From Anaerolineaceae bacterium (GTDB lineage: Bacteria > Chloroflexota > Anaerolineae > Aggregatilineales > Phototrophicaceae): a stretch of 64,000 nucleotides of DNA. Shown piece by piece: positions 44,093-51,719 of the stretch (position 1 is the stretch's first letter; every line of letters starts with the position of its first letter). The stretch covers positions 242,112-306,111 of the forward strand of contig JACKCG010000006.1 in assembly GCA_020634135.1 (NCBI GenBank). The letters are read 5' to 3'. The notes under the pieces are model-generated. The model was given only the letters and a program-made list of their open reading frames with translations, did not search any database and was not told the origin of the DNA. The translations under genes were made by a program, and so were the position numbers.

Positions 44093-44875
44093 ATGGATAA
44101 AGACAATAAAGACCCCACTATTCCCGACTCGGTCACTGAAGAACAACCGGAAGTTTATGCGGTTAGCCAGGGCAAAGAAGGAGTCCATTTCACCCGGCGC
44201 GAATTTATCGAAGTGGCCGGGGCGGCAACAGCGGGCGCGGTATTGATTTCCACTGTGGGTGGGCAGGTTCAGAATGTCCAGGCACAGACGGCGAGTCGCA
44301 CGCCTTCACCGACGCCGACTCGGACACCATCCCGCACGCCCACGCCACGCCCCTGCACAATTCGCACCGATCGAGATGATGTTTCGGTGCATGTTGGGCC
44401 TGGGCGCAACCGGGGTATTCGCCGTTTTATGCCACAGGATGAGGATATCCTGGTGATCGGGCAAGGCGAAGACCGTGATGGCAACTTATGGTGGCAGATT
44501 GAACTGCCAAAAATCGAACAGGCATGGGTGGCCGATGAAGATGTGACCACCCGGGGTGACTGCCTGGAAGTTGGCGTATCGCCCACACCCCCAATCGTGA
44601 CTTCTGCGCCGCGTGAGACATCCACGGTCGGGCCAGTGCCGCCAACGGGGGAGCCTGGAGCGCCGCCGCCTGAAGTTGAGGCCAGCACTTATACGGTTCG
44701 TGGTGTAACACGCTGGCTGCCGTGTGGTTCACCCATTCCAGCTGGTGCAACCTGTATCTGTAACTGTGTTGCGCCAAGCTGTACCTGTGTCGGCAACTGC
44801 GGCTGTGATGGGGTGTGTAGCTGTGCAGGCAATAACTGTAGCTGCAACACCGTCCATTACTGGTATCCCAATTAA
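44093..44875 (+). CDS. Putative RiPP-type substrate: Tat signal, SH3-like domain, 12-Cys tail
   Basis: The 260-residue protein has an acidic 34-residue n-region, a twin-arginine motif TRREFI (Arg35-Arg36) and a hydrophobic stretch (residues 41-57). A Pro/Thr/Ser/Arg linker (about 68-84) precedes an SH3-like domain (about 85-150, with WWQIELP), and a second Pro-rich linker follows. The last 50 residues (211-260) hold 12 cysteines at 211, 221, 223, 225, 230, 232, 236, 238, 242, 244, 249 and 251, mostly CxC pairs with Gly/Asn between them, ending in an aromatic HYWYPN. It lies among five radical SAM genes, so the tail is the likely modified core. Tat exports folded proteins, which fits modification before export. 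ATG 44093 follows AAAGGA. Confidence 0.75.
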   Translation: MDKDNKDPTIPDSVTEEQPEVYAVSQGKEGVHFTRREFIEVAGAATAGAVLISTVGGQVQNVQAQTASRTPSPTPTRTPSRTPTPRPCTIRTDRDDVSVHVGPGRNRGIRRFMPQDEDILVIGQGEDRDGNLWWQIELPKIEQAWVADEDVTTRGDCLEVGVSPTPPIVTSAPRETSTVGPVPPTGEPGAPPPEVEASTYTVRGVTRWLPCGSPIPAGATCICNCVAPSCTCVGNCGCDGVCSCAGNNCSCNTVHYWYPN

Positions 44876-44885
44876 CAGCAGACTG

Positions 44886-44959
44886 GAGCGCACACTGCGG
44901 CGCTCTGTGAAACACTATGCGATATCCAACGGGGCAGGGGGCTTTCCCTTGTCCCCTGC
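44886..44959 (+). other. Two stem-loops after the precursor gene
   Basis: GAGCGC at 44886-44891 pairs with GCGCTC at 44900-44905. GCAGGGG at 44934-44940 pairs with CCCCTGC at 44953-44959. Both lie between the precursor stop and the next maturase start and lack a T-tract. They could keep precursor mRNA more abundant than enzyme mRNA. Confidence 0.5.
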
Positions 44960-44983
44960 GGAAAAAAGAGAGAGGGAGCCTAG

Positions 44984-46342
44984 ATGGAAATCGAAATTAT
45001 CTCTGTGAGCGAATCTCCGGGGAAGTATATCATCTACAAGCCACGTACCGGGCTGGCCTTCATTGGCAATCACGCGATGGCTGCCATCGCTCAACGGTTA
45101 GCTGAGTCTCCCGACGGTCAGGTTGATGTGTCACCGGATATAGACGATTTCCTCCAAAGCATCGGTTTCTACCTGCCTGATCCGCCTGAGCCACCCCGTC
45201 CTGAAGACAGTTTTTTGCCGACTACGGCGGTGCTGCTGATGACCAACCAGTGCCAGCTGCGCTGCACCTATTGCTATGCGGCAGCAGGGGAAGCTCCGCC
45301 TGAAAAACTGACCCCGGAGTTAGGATACGCAGCAATTGATGCCGTCTGCAAAAACGCGATGGACACGGGCCGCACGGCTTTTGAAGTGTCGTTTCATGGT
45401 GGCGGCGAGCCGACTTTTAACTGGCATGTACTCAAAGCCTGCGCAGAGTATGCCCGTGAGAAACCGCTCCTGGCACGCCTGACATTGACTTCCAACGGGA
45501 TATGGTCACCGCGACAATGTGACTGGATTGTGAATAACCTGGATGGATTGAGCCTCTCGTTAGATGGCAGCCCGGAAACACAGGACAATCAGCGCCCGCT
45601 GTTGCTCGGAGGCCGGTCATCTGAACTCGTCATGCGGACAGTCGCTGAACTTGATCGCCGCGAATTTGCCTATAGTATCCGCATGACCGCCACTGCTCCC
45701 TGGGAGCGACTGCCACAGGATATGCGTTTTCTGTGTGAAAACACCGGCTGCCGCAATTTCCAGGTTGAACCGGCCTTCAATACCGAACGCGGTGGACACG
45801 GCGATTCCGATACCGATGCCGGTATGGCCTTCGTGCGCGCCTATTTAGAGGCACATGACATTGCGACCCAGCATGGACGTAACCTGATGTATTCCGGGGC
45901 GCGGCTCGGCCAGGTAACAACAACATTCTGCACTGCGCCCTACAATGCCCTGATTGTGAACGGGGGCGGCGCCATCGTCACCTGCTATGAAGTCGCCAGC
46001 CCGGCGCATCCTCTGTCATCCATTTCAACCATTGGCAGCATCAATGATCGTGCAATTGCGATTAACACCGATGCGCGCAGCCACCTGCACAATCTGATGG
46101 CGGAACGCCGGGATGCCTGTCGTGACTGTTTCTGCTATTGGTCGTGCGCCGGGGATTGCTATGCTCGCGTGTTCGCGGATGAGCCGGACGGCCATCAGAT
46201 TCGGGGTGTGCGCTGCCAGATGAATCGCACACTGACCGAACAACTGCTGCTGCGGCGGATGGCGGAAGGGAACGGTGTCTGGCAAAAGTCGGCGTCGGCG
46301 TCTGTTCCCCTGAACGGGATGGAAATGGAGATAAGCAGTTGA
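44984..46342 (+). CDS. Radical SAM/SPASM peptide-modifying enzyme 3
   Basis: The 452-residue protein has an N-terminal domain (YIIYKPRTGLAFIGN near residue 15), the cluster motif CQLRCTYC (Cys90, 94, 97), the SAM motif FHGGGEPTFN and a SPASM C-terminus (CTAPYNALIVNGGGAIVTC, then CRDCFCYWSCAGDC near residue 374, and a late RCQMN). It parallels enzyme 1 and the enzyme at 46814 in length and layout, which suggests duplication within the cluster. It follows the precursor gene. An RRE-like gene overlaps or adjoins its stop. Confidence 0.88.
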   Translation: MEIEIISVSESPGKYIIYKPRTGLAFIGNHAMAAIAQRLAESPDGQVDVSPDIDDFLQSIGFYLPDPPEPPRPEDSFLPTTAVLLMTNQCQLRCTYCYAAAGEAPPEKLTPELGYAAIDAVCKNAMDTGRTAFEVSFHGGGEPTFNWHVLKACAEYAREKPLLARLTLTSNGIWSPRQCDWIVNNLDGLSLSLDGSPETQDNQRPLLLGGRSSELVMRTVAELDRREFAYSIRMTATAPWERLPQDMRFLCENTGCRNFQVEPAFNTERGGHGDSDTDAGMAFVRAYLEAHDIATQHGRNLMYSGARLGQVTTTFCTAPYNALIVNGGGAIVTCYEVASPAHPLSSISTIGSINDRAIAINTDARSHLHNLMAERRDACRDCFCYWSCAGDCYARVFADEPDGHQIRGVRCQMNRTLTEQLLLRRMAEGNGVWQKSASASVPLNGMEMEISS

Positions 46343-46344
46343 CG

Positions 46345-46800
46345 ATGTCTGATAACCGTTATGCTTTCGATCAGTTTCCACGAGGCAGGCTCGTGTTTAC
46401 CTATACACGCCGGGGGCTATTGACTTCGTTCCTGCAAAATGTTGAAGTGGCCGAAGCGCAGGAACAGGGAAAGCGCACGCATACGCTCGCTGATCTGGGC
46501 AACTGGCCTGATGATGAGTTGGGAGAAGTCACACCGCTGGTTGCACCAGGAGTAGAGATCACAACCAGAGATGGTTTTGTCTGGGGACATCCGCCGAATA
46601 TGGCCGAACCCATCTGCCTGTTTCCAATTGAGTCGCCGGCACTTATCGCCTTCAACCTGTTTAATGGCCGGAACTTCGTGTCCGAGGCCAGCGCTCAACT
46701 GAGTGTGGCAACAGGCTGGGATTACGCGCAGAGTTTCGCCTATACACGCGGCCTGTTTCTGTCATTGGTGGTGGCGGGTATCTGCCTGCCCAGGTTCTAG
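46345..46800 (+). CDS. Small protein with PqqD-like C-terminus
   Basis: The protein is about 151 residues. The second half reads ESPALIAFNLFNGRN, then ASAQLSVATGWDYAQSF and TRGLFLSLVVAGICLP. This mirrors the winged-helix part of PqqD-like leader-binding proteins (a wxLL-type helix, a domain of alternating helices, and a terminal FLxxLxxxGLL-like segment). The first half is unrecognised. It could be an intact leader-recognition element for the cluster. ATG 46345 is chosen; TTG 46339 overlaps the previous stop (TTGA) and is possible. The next gene starts 13 bp after its stop. Confidence 0.5.
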   Translation: MSDNRYAFDQFPRGRLVFTYTRRGLLTSFLQNVEVAEAQEQGKRTHTLADLGNWPDDELGEVTPLVAPGVEITTRDGFVWGHPPNMAEPICLFPIESPALIAFNLFNGRNFVSEASAQLSVATGWDYAQSFAYTRGLFLSLVVAGICLPRF

Positions 46801-46813
46801 CTCTGCGTTCGCC

Positions 46814-48166
46814 ATGATAGATTTCCCCTTCACGCCCATCGCAGACCATCCGTTGTTCCGTGCTGATGAGATCCGTCGCGCGCTGTTTTATGCACCGGGA
46901 TATGTCGTCGCCGTCCCAGCCGAGAATGCCGACGCATTCGAGCGCCATCTGGTTTCCGATGAGCCACCGCAATGGGCAGCCATATCCGAATTGCGCCGCC
47001 ATGCCATACAAGCCGAGAAAAGCTGGCATGATTTATTGTCGCGCCCCTTCACGCCTGTCTGCCTGACGCTCTACCTGAATAATGAGTGCAACTTACTCTG
47101 TCGCTACTGCTACGCCATGCCATCCTCGCGGCACGCCCCACGTCTCAGGCCAGAAGTCGTGGCAGCAGCGGCAGACACCGTCGCCCGGAACTGTCTGGAG
47201 CAGAACCGCCCTTTTACAGTTGTGTTTCATGGTGGCGGTGAGCCGGCGCTTGACCAGCCATTTGCCGAGCATATCCTCGATACAGTTGAAAGCGTCGCCA
47301 GGAGGTATGGTCTTTCGCTTTTGCGTTATATCGCCACCAATGGAACGATGTCCGAACAGAAGGCCGCATGGTTAGCGGAGCGGTTTGATATGGTCGGACT
47401 TTCCTGCGATGGCCCGGCGGACATCCAGAACAGCCAGCGCCCACGCCTGGGTGGCGGCGATACCGCCAAAGCAGTCGAGCGCACGGCCCGGATCATACAT
47501 GCTGCGGGAAAAACCCTGCATGTGCGGGTGACTGTCACCCGCGACTCAGCAGCCCGCCAGCCGGAAATTGCGGACTATATCTGCGCTCACCTGCGCCCGG
47601 CGGAGATTCATGTTGAGCCAGTATATCGGGTCGGGCGTGGCGAACAGGATGAAACCGCTTTGCGCGACGCAGAGGGTTTTACCAGGGCGTTCCTGGAAGC
47701 GCGGGCTATAGCGCGTAGATGGGGGGTGCCCTGGCTGAATTCCGGCAGCCGCCCCGGCGAAATTCATGGCCCTTATTGTCATGTCATGCGCGATGTTCTT
47801 CAACTGGTTCCGGGTGAGATCGCTACCACCTGCCTGAAGACGACTGACCGCGCACAGGCTGACGCTGGGGGCTATACCATCGGAGGTTCAGATGGTCATG
47901 GCGGGTTTACGATCTATGCTGAGCGTATCGCGGCCATCCGCTCATCCTTGGCGGCCACGCCGGATAGTTGCCAGAGCTGTTTTAATCGCTATCACTGTGT
48001 CCGCGCCTGCCCGGAATATTGCCCGGTGACGGACAACAATCAGCGGTTAGGGAGTTTTCGCTGCCAGGTTCACCAACTGCTGGCGAATGCCCTCATACGC
48101 GAAACCGCGACATCGCTGCCCGTCGGCGGTAATGGCATCGCCGGCGCGCCGGTGCGTCTGTCATGA
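46814..48166 (+). CDS. Radical SAM/SPASM peptide-modifying enzyme 4
   Basis: The 450-residue protein has an N-terminal domain containing ALFYAPGYVVAVPAE, the cluster motif CNLLCRYC (Cys92, 96, 99), the SAM motif FHGGGEPALD and a SPASM region (YCHVMRDVLQL near residue 318, then SCQSCFNRYHCVRACPEYC near residue 390, and RCQVHQ). It is the third paralogue of the 450-residue type. ATG 46814 is chosen because the longer open frame (from 46703) would overlap the preceding gene by nearly 100 bp and adds a low-complexity Trp/Cys stretch with no family match. Confidence 0.87.
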   Translation: MIDFPFTPIADHPLFRADEIRRALFYAPGYVVAVPAENADAFERHLVSDEPPQWAAISELRRHAIQAEKSWHDLLSRPFTPVCLTLYLNNECNLLCRYCYAMPSSRHAPRLRPEVVAAAADTVARNCLEQNRPFTVVFHGGGEPALDQPFAEHILDTVESVARRYGLSLLRYIATNGTMSEQKAAWLAERFDMVGLSCDGPADIQNSQRPRLGGGDTAKAVERTARIIHAAGKTLHVRVTVTRDSAARQPEIADYICAHLRPAEIHVEPVYRVGRGEQDETALRDAEGFTRAFLEARAIARRWGVPWLNSGSRPGEIHGPYCHVMRDVLQLVPGEIATTCLKTTDRAQADAGGYTIGGSDGHGGFTIYAERIAAIRSSLAATPDSCQSCFNRYHCVRACPEYCPVTDNNQRLGSFRCQVHQLLANALIRETATSLPVGGNGIAGAPVRLS

Positions 48167-48179
48167 AAGAAGGATTCCA

Positions 48180-49538
48180 TTGAACGATATGACGCTGTTT
48201 GATTCATTCTTTCTGGATGCGCCGGAATCGGTGAATGTGGATGGTGTCCGTTACCATTGGCAGTCCCTTGAGCCACATTATAATGTCGGGGATTGGATGC
48301 TGCCCCTGCCTCCCTGGCGTCATCACGGTTATAGTGACTCCGGCCACGCGGCATGGAACATCCTGCAACACGATTTGTCACAGGTCGAACCAGACAAGCC
48401 GTTCTGCATCTATTTGCATACCCCTTTCTGCTCGCGCAAGTGCAACTTTTGCGACAGTTATTCCTTCAAGCTGGGTTCTCATCAGACGGAACGTATTCAG
48501 GACTATGTTGACCGGCTATGTTATGAACTCCGCTTATGGAGCCAGCAGGGTAACCTGAGCCAGCGGCCTGTGTCTACTGTCCACCTGGGCGGCGGTACAC
48601 CAACTTTCCTGGGCGGCGCAGCGCTCCGCCAGATTACAGACTGCTGTCGGGAGTGTTTTTCAGTATCCCCGGAGACGGAATGGGCGCTGGAATCGACTGT
48701 AAATGAACTCACGCCGGAAATCACAGACGTACTGCATGAATTGGGCTATCGCCGGCTTCATATCGGCATTCAGACCCTTGAGCCTCAGGTGCGAAAGACC
48801 ATCGGGCGGCTGCGGCATCCGGTGGCGGCGCTGGATGTGATCGAGCGCACCCTGGCGCTGGATTGGGTGGTGAGTGTGGATTTAATCTGCGGGCTGCCGT
48901 ATCAGACACTTACGGGCTTCATGGATGCCATTGAAATTCTGATGGATATCGGGGTAAATGGGTTTTCGATTTATGAATTACTGGTTTACCCCCAGAACCG
49001 TCGCTGGTGCAAACAGTACGGTCTCACCGCCCCAAGTCGCCATCTGTTCAACTATTGGATGTTTGTGGCAGGGGCGCTGCTGCTGGAATCGCGTGGATTT
49101 GCCAAGAATCTGTTCAACCATTGGGCTGATGCACAGGATACCAACATCTATTTCACCTTCCCGATACGCGGAGAAGATTTGCTCGCGGTTGGCACGATTG
49201 CTGACGGTGTGTTTGGAAATTATCATTATCGTCATCCGAGTTATGCTCGTTACATGAAACATTCTCAGGATGGGCTGCCGGGCTTAGAAGGGGGGCTGCG
49301 ACGCGATACCGCGTTCGATATGATTCAGCCGTTTGTCAAGGGGATTCAGGCATCAAGGATTTCAGGCCAGGTGGTTCATGAAGCGAAGTCGAACTTTCCG
49401 GGCATGAGTGCCTTGTTGGATCGGTGGATGACGTGCAGTTTAATCAATCACAACGGGAGCGATGGCTTGAAACTGACCGCCAGTGGGTCGTGGTTCGCTG
49501 GCAATCTCATCGCCGACCTTACGGCCTTCCTGGTTTAA
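48180..49538 (+). CDS. HemN/HemW-like radical SAM enzyme 5
   Basis: The 452-residue protein belongs to the coproporphyrinogen-dehydrogenase-like radical SAM family. YLHTPFCSRKCNFC gives the cluster cysteines 84, 88 and 91. VHLGGGTPTFLGG is the SAM motif, and IGIQTLEPQVRKTIGR and GLPYQTLTGFMDAI follow as in HemW. Relatives include heme chaperones and class C methyltransferases of natural-product clusters. Its position in this cluster favours a modifying or methylating role, but a heme-related job cannot be excluded. The start TTG 48180 lies 5 bp after AAGAAGGA; ATG 48189 is the alternative. It ends 11 bp before an opposing kinase gene. Confidence 0.82.
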   Translation: MNDMTLFDSFFLDAPESVNVDGVRYHWQSLEPHYNVGDWMLPLPPWRHHGYSDSGHAAWNILQHDLSQVEPDKPFCIYLHTPFCSRKCNFCDSYSFKLGSHQTERIQDYVDRLCYELRLWSQQGNLSQRPVSTVHLGGGTPTFLGGAALRQITDCCRECFSVSPETEWALESTVNELTPEITDVLHELGYRRLHIGIQTLEPQVRKTIGRLRHPVAALDVIERTLALDWVVSVDLICGLPYQTLTGFMDAIEILMDIGVNGFSIYELLVYPQNRRWCKQYGLTAPSRHLFNYWMFVAGALLLESRGFAKNLFNHWADAQDTNIYFTFPIRGEDLLAVGTIADGVFGNYHYRHPSYARYMKHSQDGLPGLEGGLRRDTAFDMIQPFVKGIQASRISGQVVHEAKSNFPGMSALLDRWMTCSLINHNGSDGLKLTASGSWFAGNLIADLTAFLV

Positions 49539-49549
49539 GAACCATTCTT

Positions 49550-51700
49550 TTAGTGGGTAAATTGATCAGTTATTTCACTCTTGTGAATGTATGTGCGCGG
49601 CTTGAGGCCGTTGATTATCGCATCCAGGCTGCTCAGGATTTCGCTGGGAAACAAACCATCTCGATGATATACATTGAAGCGACTGCCTTCCCACATTGAT
49701 TCAACCTGTCGCGCAACGGTCAGCAGCATCGTTGGGATGTCTGCGAAGCCGGGGATGGTGTGTATCTGTTTCAGGATACTGCCATCTCCAAAAATCGCTT
49801 CATCCAGCATAATCAGGTCAGGACGCTGAAAATGCAGCGCCGTCAGCCCCTGTTCCACATCGTAGGCACGGTGTACTTCCAGTGACCTGTTTATCATGCT
49901 GCATAAGCGTTCAATCAGCAGGGCAAAATCCCGGTCTGAAAACAGAATCAGAATGTGCCGGACAGTGCCGAAACGCGCTATTTCGTGCATCAGGATATTG
50001 CTGGTGATTGGTTTGGTTAGACACACCGTGACTCCCCGTTCTTCTGCGACCCACGCCGCGCTGGGCAGCGTACAGTCTATACAGGGAACACCCATCTCCA
50101 GCACTTCGGGTGCGAGCATCTCTCGTGTGTCGGGGCGGACATTGCGGATCAGGGCGCGTGGGTGATAGGTGATAATCATCTCGCGCAGGGAATGCATATT
50201 GCGTACCTGGACCAGGTCGAAATCGGATATATGATGTTGCAGCAGTGTGACCACCGCCGGGTCTTTTTCAAGCACAAGGACGTAATCGCGGGTCGTTTTA
50301 TTGTCCAGATCGCCGCCCTTTTGGGTGGGCACAGACTGCACGTAAAACCGTTCAGAGATCGGCAGCGAGAACGTGAAGCACGAGCCGACGCCTTCCTGGC
50401 TTTCGACCCAGATGCGCCCGCCATGCGCTTCCACAAATCGTTTGCTGATCGCCAGGCCAAGCCCCAGACCGCTGTTCTTTTGTTGTAATGAAGTCGTCAC
50501 CTGGTAGAACTCGTCAAACAAATAAGTGAGACTCTCGGCGGGAATGCCTGAACCGGTGTCCCGAATACTAATCATCACTTCCTGGTTGAGGAGTCGTGCC
50601 GAAAGCTCGATGACACCTGTTTCAGTAAAGCGGAAGGCGTTATTGAGTAAGTTAAGGATCACCTGGCGAATCCGTGTCCGGTCAATTTCGAGTGGCGGCA
50701 GTTCATCCTTGATATTAAGTTCGAGACGCACTGAACGCCCTTTAACCAGATGCTCCACGATGTCAATGCTGTCGCGCAGCAGTGGCTCCAGTTCGACGGC
50801 TTCCAGGGAAATGTTATAGCCGGTCATTTCAAAACGGGAAAGATCAAGGACATCGCGGATCATGCCCAGCAGGTGCTGGCTGTTGCGGTAAATCTGGTAA
50901 ATATCGCGGCGCAGTCCCGGCGTCCAGGCCATATCCCCGTAGACATCCGGCGAGAGATACATCACCTCACTGAAGCCAAGAATCAAGTTGATTGGCGTCC
51001 ACAATTCATGGCTGATATTAGCAGCGAACTGCTCTTTTAACCGGCGGGCATCCTCAGCGTGTTTGCGTGCCCATTTCAACTCGATCTGCATGTGCTGCTG
51101 AGTCTCGTAGGCGAGTTGCAGCGATTTCAGAGCGCGGCTTAATTCAGCCCGGTGCGTGCGTGTAGTTTCCAGAAGTTGTTGGCTGCGGGTCTGCATACCG
51201 CTGTACCAATGGACTGCCGTAAACAGGGTATAGGCACTCAACCAGCCTGAGCCACCCGCAAGTAACAAGGTTACGTACAGCTCTAATAGAGGATAAGCTC
51301 TCCCGAAGAATGTAGTCAGCAGCAGCACGGCCCCGCCGATGATGACGACACTGATCAGACTGCCGTTGCTGACCAGCAGGGCGCTGATAAATATGGCGGG
51401 AATACCGAGGTAGGGCAGGAAGATATTGTCAATTATCAGCATCGCCAGCAACAGGTTAAGCAAAATGCCGCTGACCAGGAGTCGGCGGGCAAAACGGGGG
51501 TGCCTGTCGTTCGTCACCTGCGCCCCGCGCCCGATGACAATTGCCAGGAATGGGATGAACGCCTGGATGAGTGGCAGGTCACGACGCACTATCAGATACC
51601 ATGTGGTCGCCAGCCCCAAAATGATGACCGCATGGCTTAATCGCCACACCAACTGCGCACGCAGTTCTCCTAAACCGTCGCCAAAGTCGTTTGTGGACAT
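49550..51700 (-). CDS. Hybrid histidine kinase with degenerate receiver domains
   Basis: The 716-residue membrane protein has about six hydrophobic segments in residues 18-165, a coiled coil, and a phospho-acceptor box SHELWTPINLILGF (His near residue 234; Trp replaces the usual Arg). The ATPase motifs are LNLLNNAFRF, RDTGSGIPAESL and GLGLGLAI. Two receiver-like domains follow: the first lacks a phosphorylatable Asp at the expected place, and the second has LIMLDEAIF. There is no extracellular sensor domain, so the membrane segments may sense the stimulus. It lies downstream of the response-regulator gene and convergent with the radical SAM cluster, which it might regulate. Confidence 0.85.
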   Translation of the reverse strand: MSTNDFGDGLGELRAQLVWRLSHAVIILGLATTWYLIVRRDLPLIQAFIPFLAIVIGRGAQVTNDRHPRFARRLLVSGILLNLLLAMLIIDNIFLPYLGIPAIFISALLVSNGSLISVVIIGGAVLLLTTFFGRAYPLLELYVTLLLAGGSGWLSAYTLFTAVHWYSGMQTRSQQLLETTRTHRAELSRALKSLQLAYETQQHMQIELKWARKHAEDARRLKEQFAANISHELWTPINLILGFSEVMYLSPDVYGDMAWTPGLRRDIYQIYRNSQHLLGMIRDVLDLSRFEMTGYNISLEAVELEPLLRDSIDIVEHLVKGRSVRLELNIKDELPPLEIDRTRIRQVILNLLNNAFRFTETGVIELSARLLNQEVMISIRDTGSGIPAESLTYLFDEFYQVTTSLQQKNSGLGLGLAISKRFVEAHGGRIWVESQEGVGSCFTFSLPISERFYVQSVPTQKGGDLDNKTTRDYVLVLEKDPAVVTLLQHHISDFDLVQVRNMHSLREMIITYHPRALIRNVRPDTREMLAPEVLEMGVPCIDCTLPSAAWVAEERGVTVCLTKPITSNILMHEIARFGTVRHILILFSDRDFALLIERLCSMINRSLEVHRAYDVEQGLTALHFQRPDLIMLDEAIFGDGSILKQIHTIPGFADIPTMLLTVARQVESMWEGSRFNVYHRDGLFPSEILSSLDAIINGLKPRTYIHKSEITDQFTH

Positions 51701-51719
51701 TGTTTTCAGACCTTGTGAG

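Noticed and set aside
44259..44915. Other-frame Cys- or Ser-rich reading frames over the substrate gene
   Set aside because: The chosen frame alone has a ribosome-binding site, a Tat signal, a domain and an organised tail; the others arise from its repetitive composition.
46703..46813. Extended N-terminus of radical SAM enzyme 4 beginning inside the preceding gene
   Set aside because: The extension overlaps the previous gene by about 98 bp, reads as a Trp/Cys-rich stretch and is absent from the two parallel enzymes.
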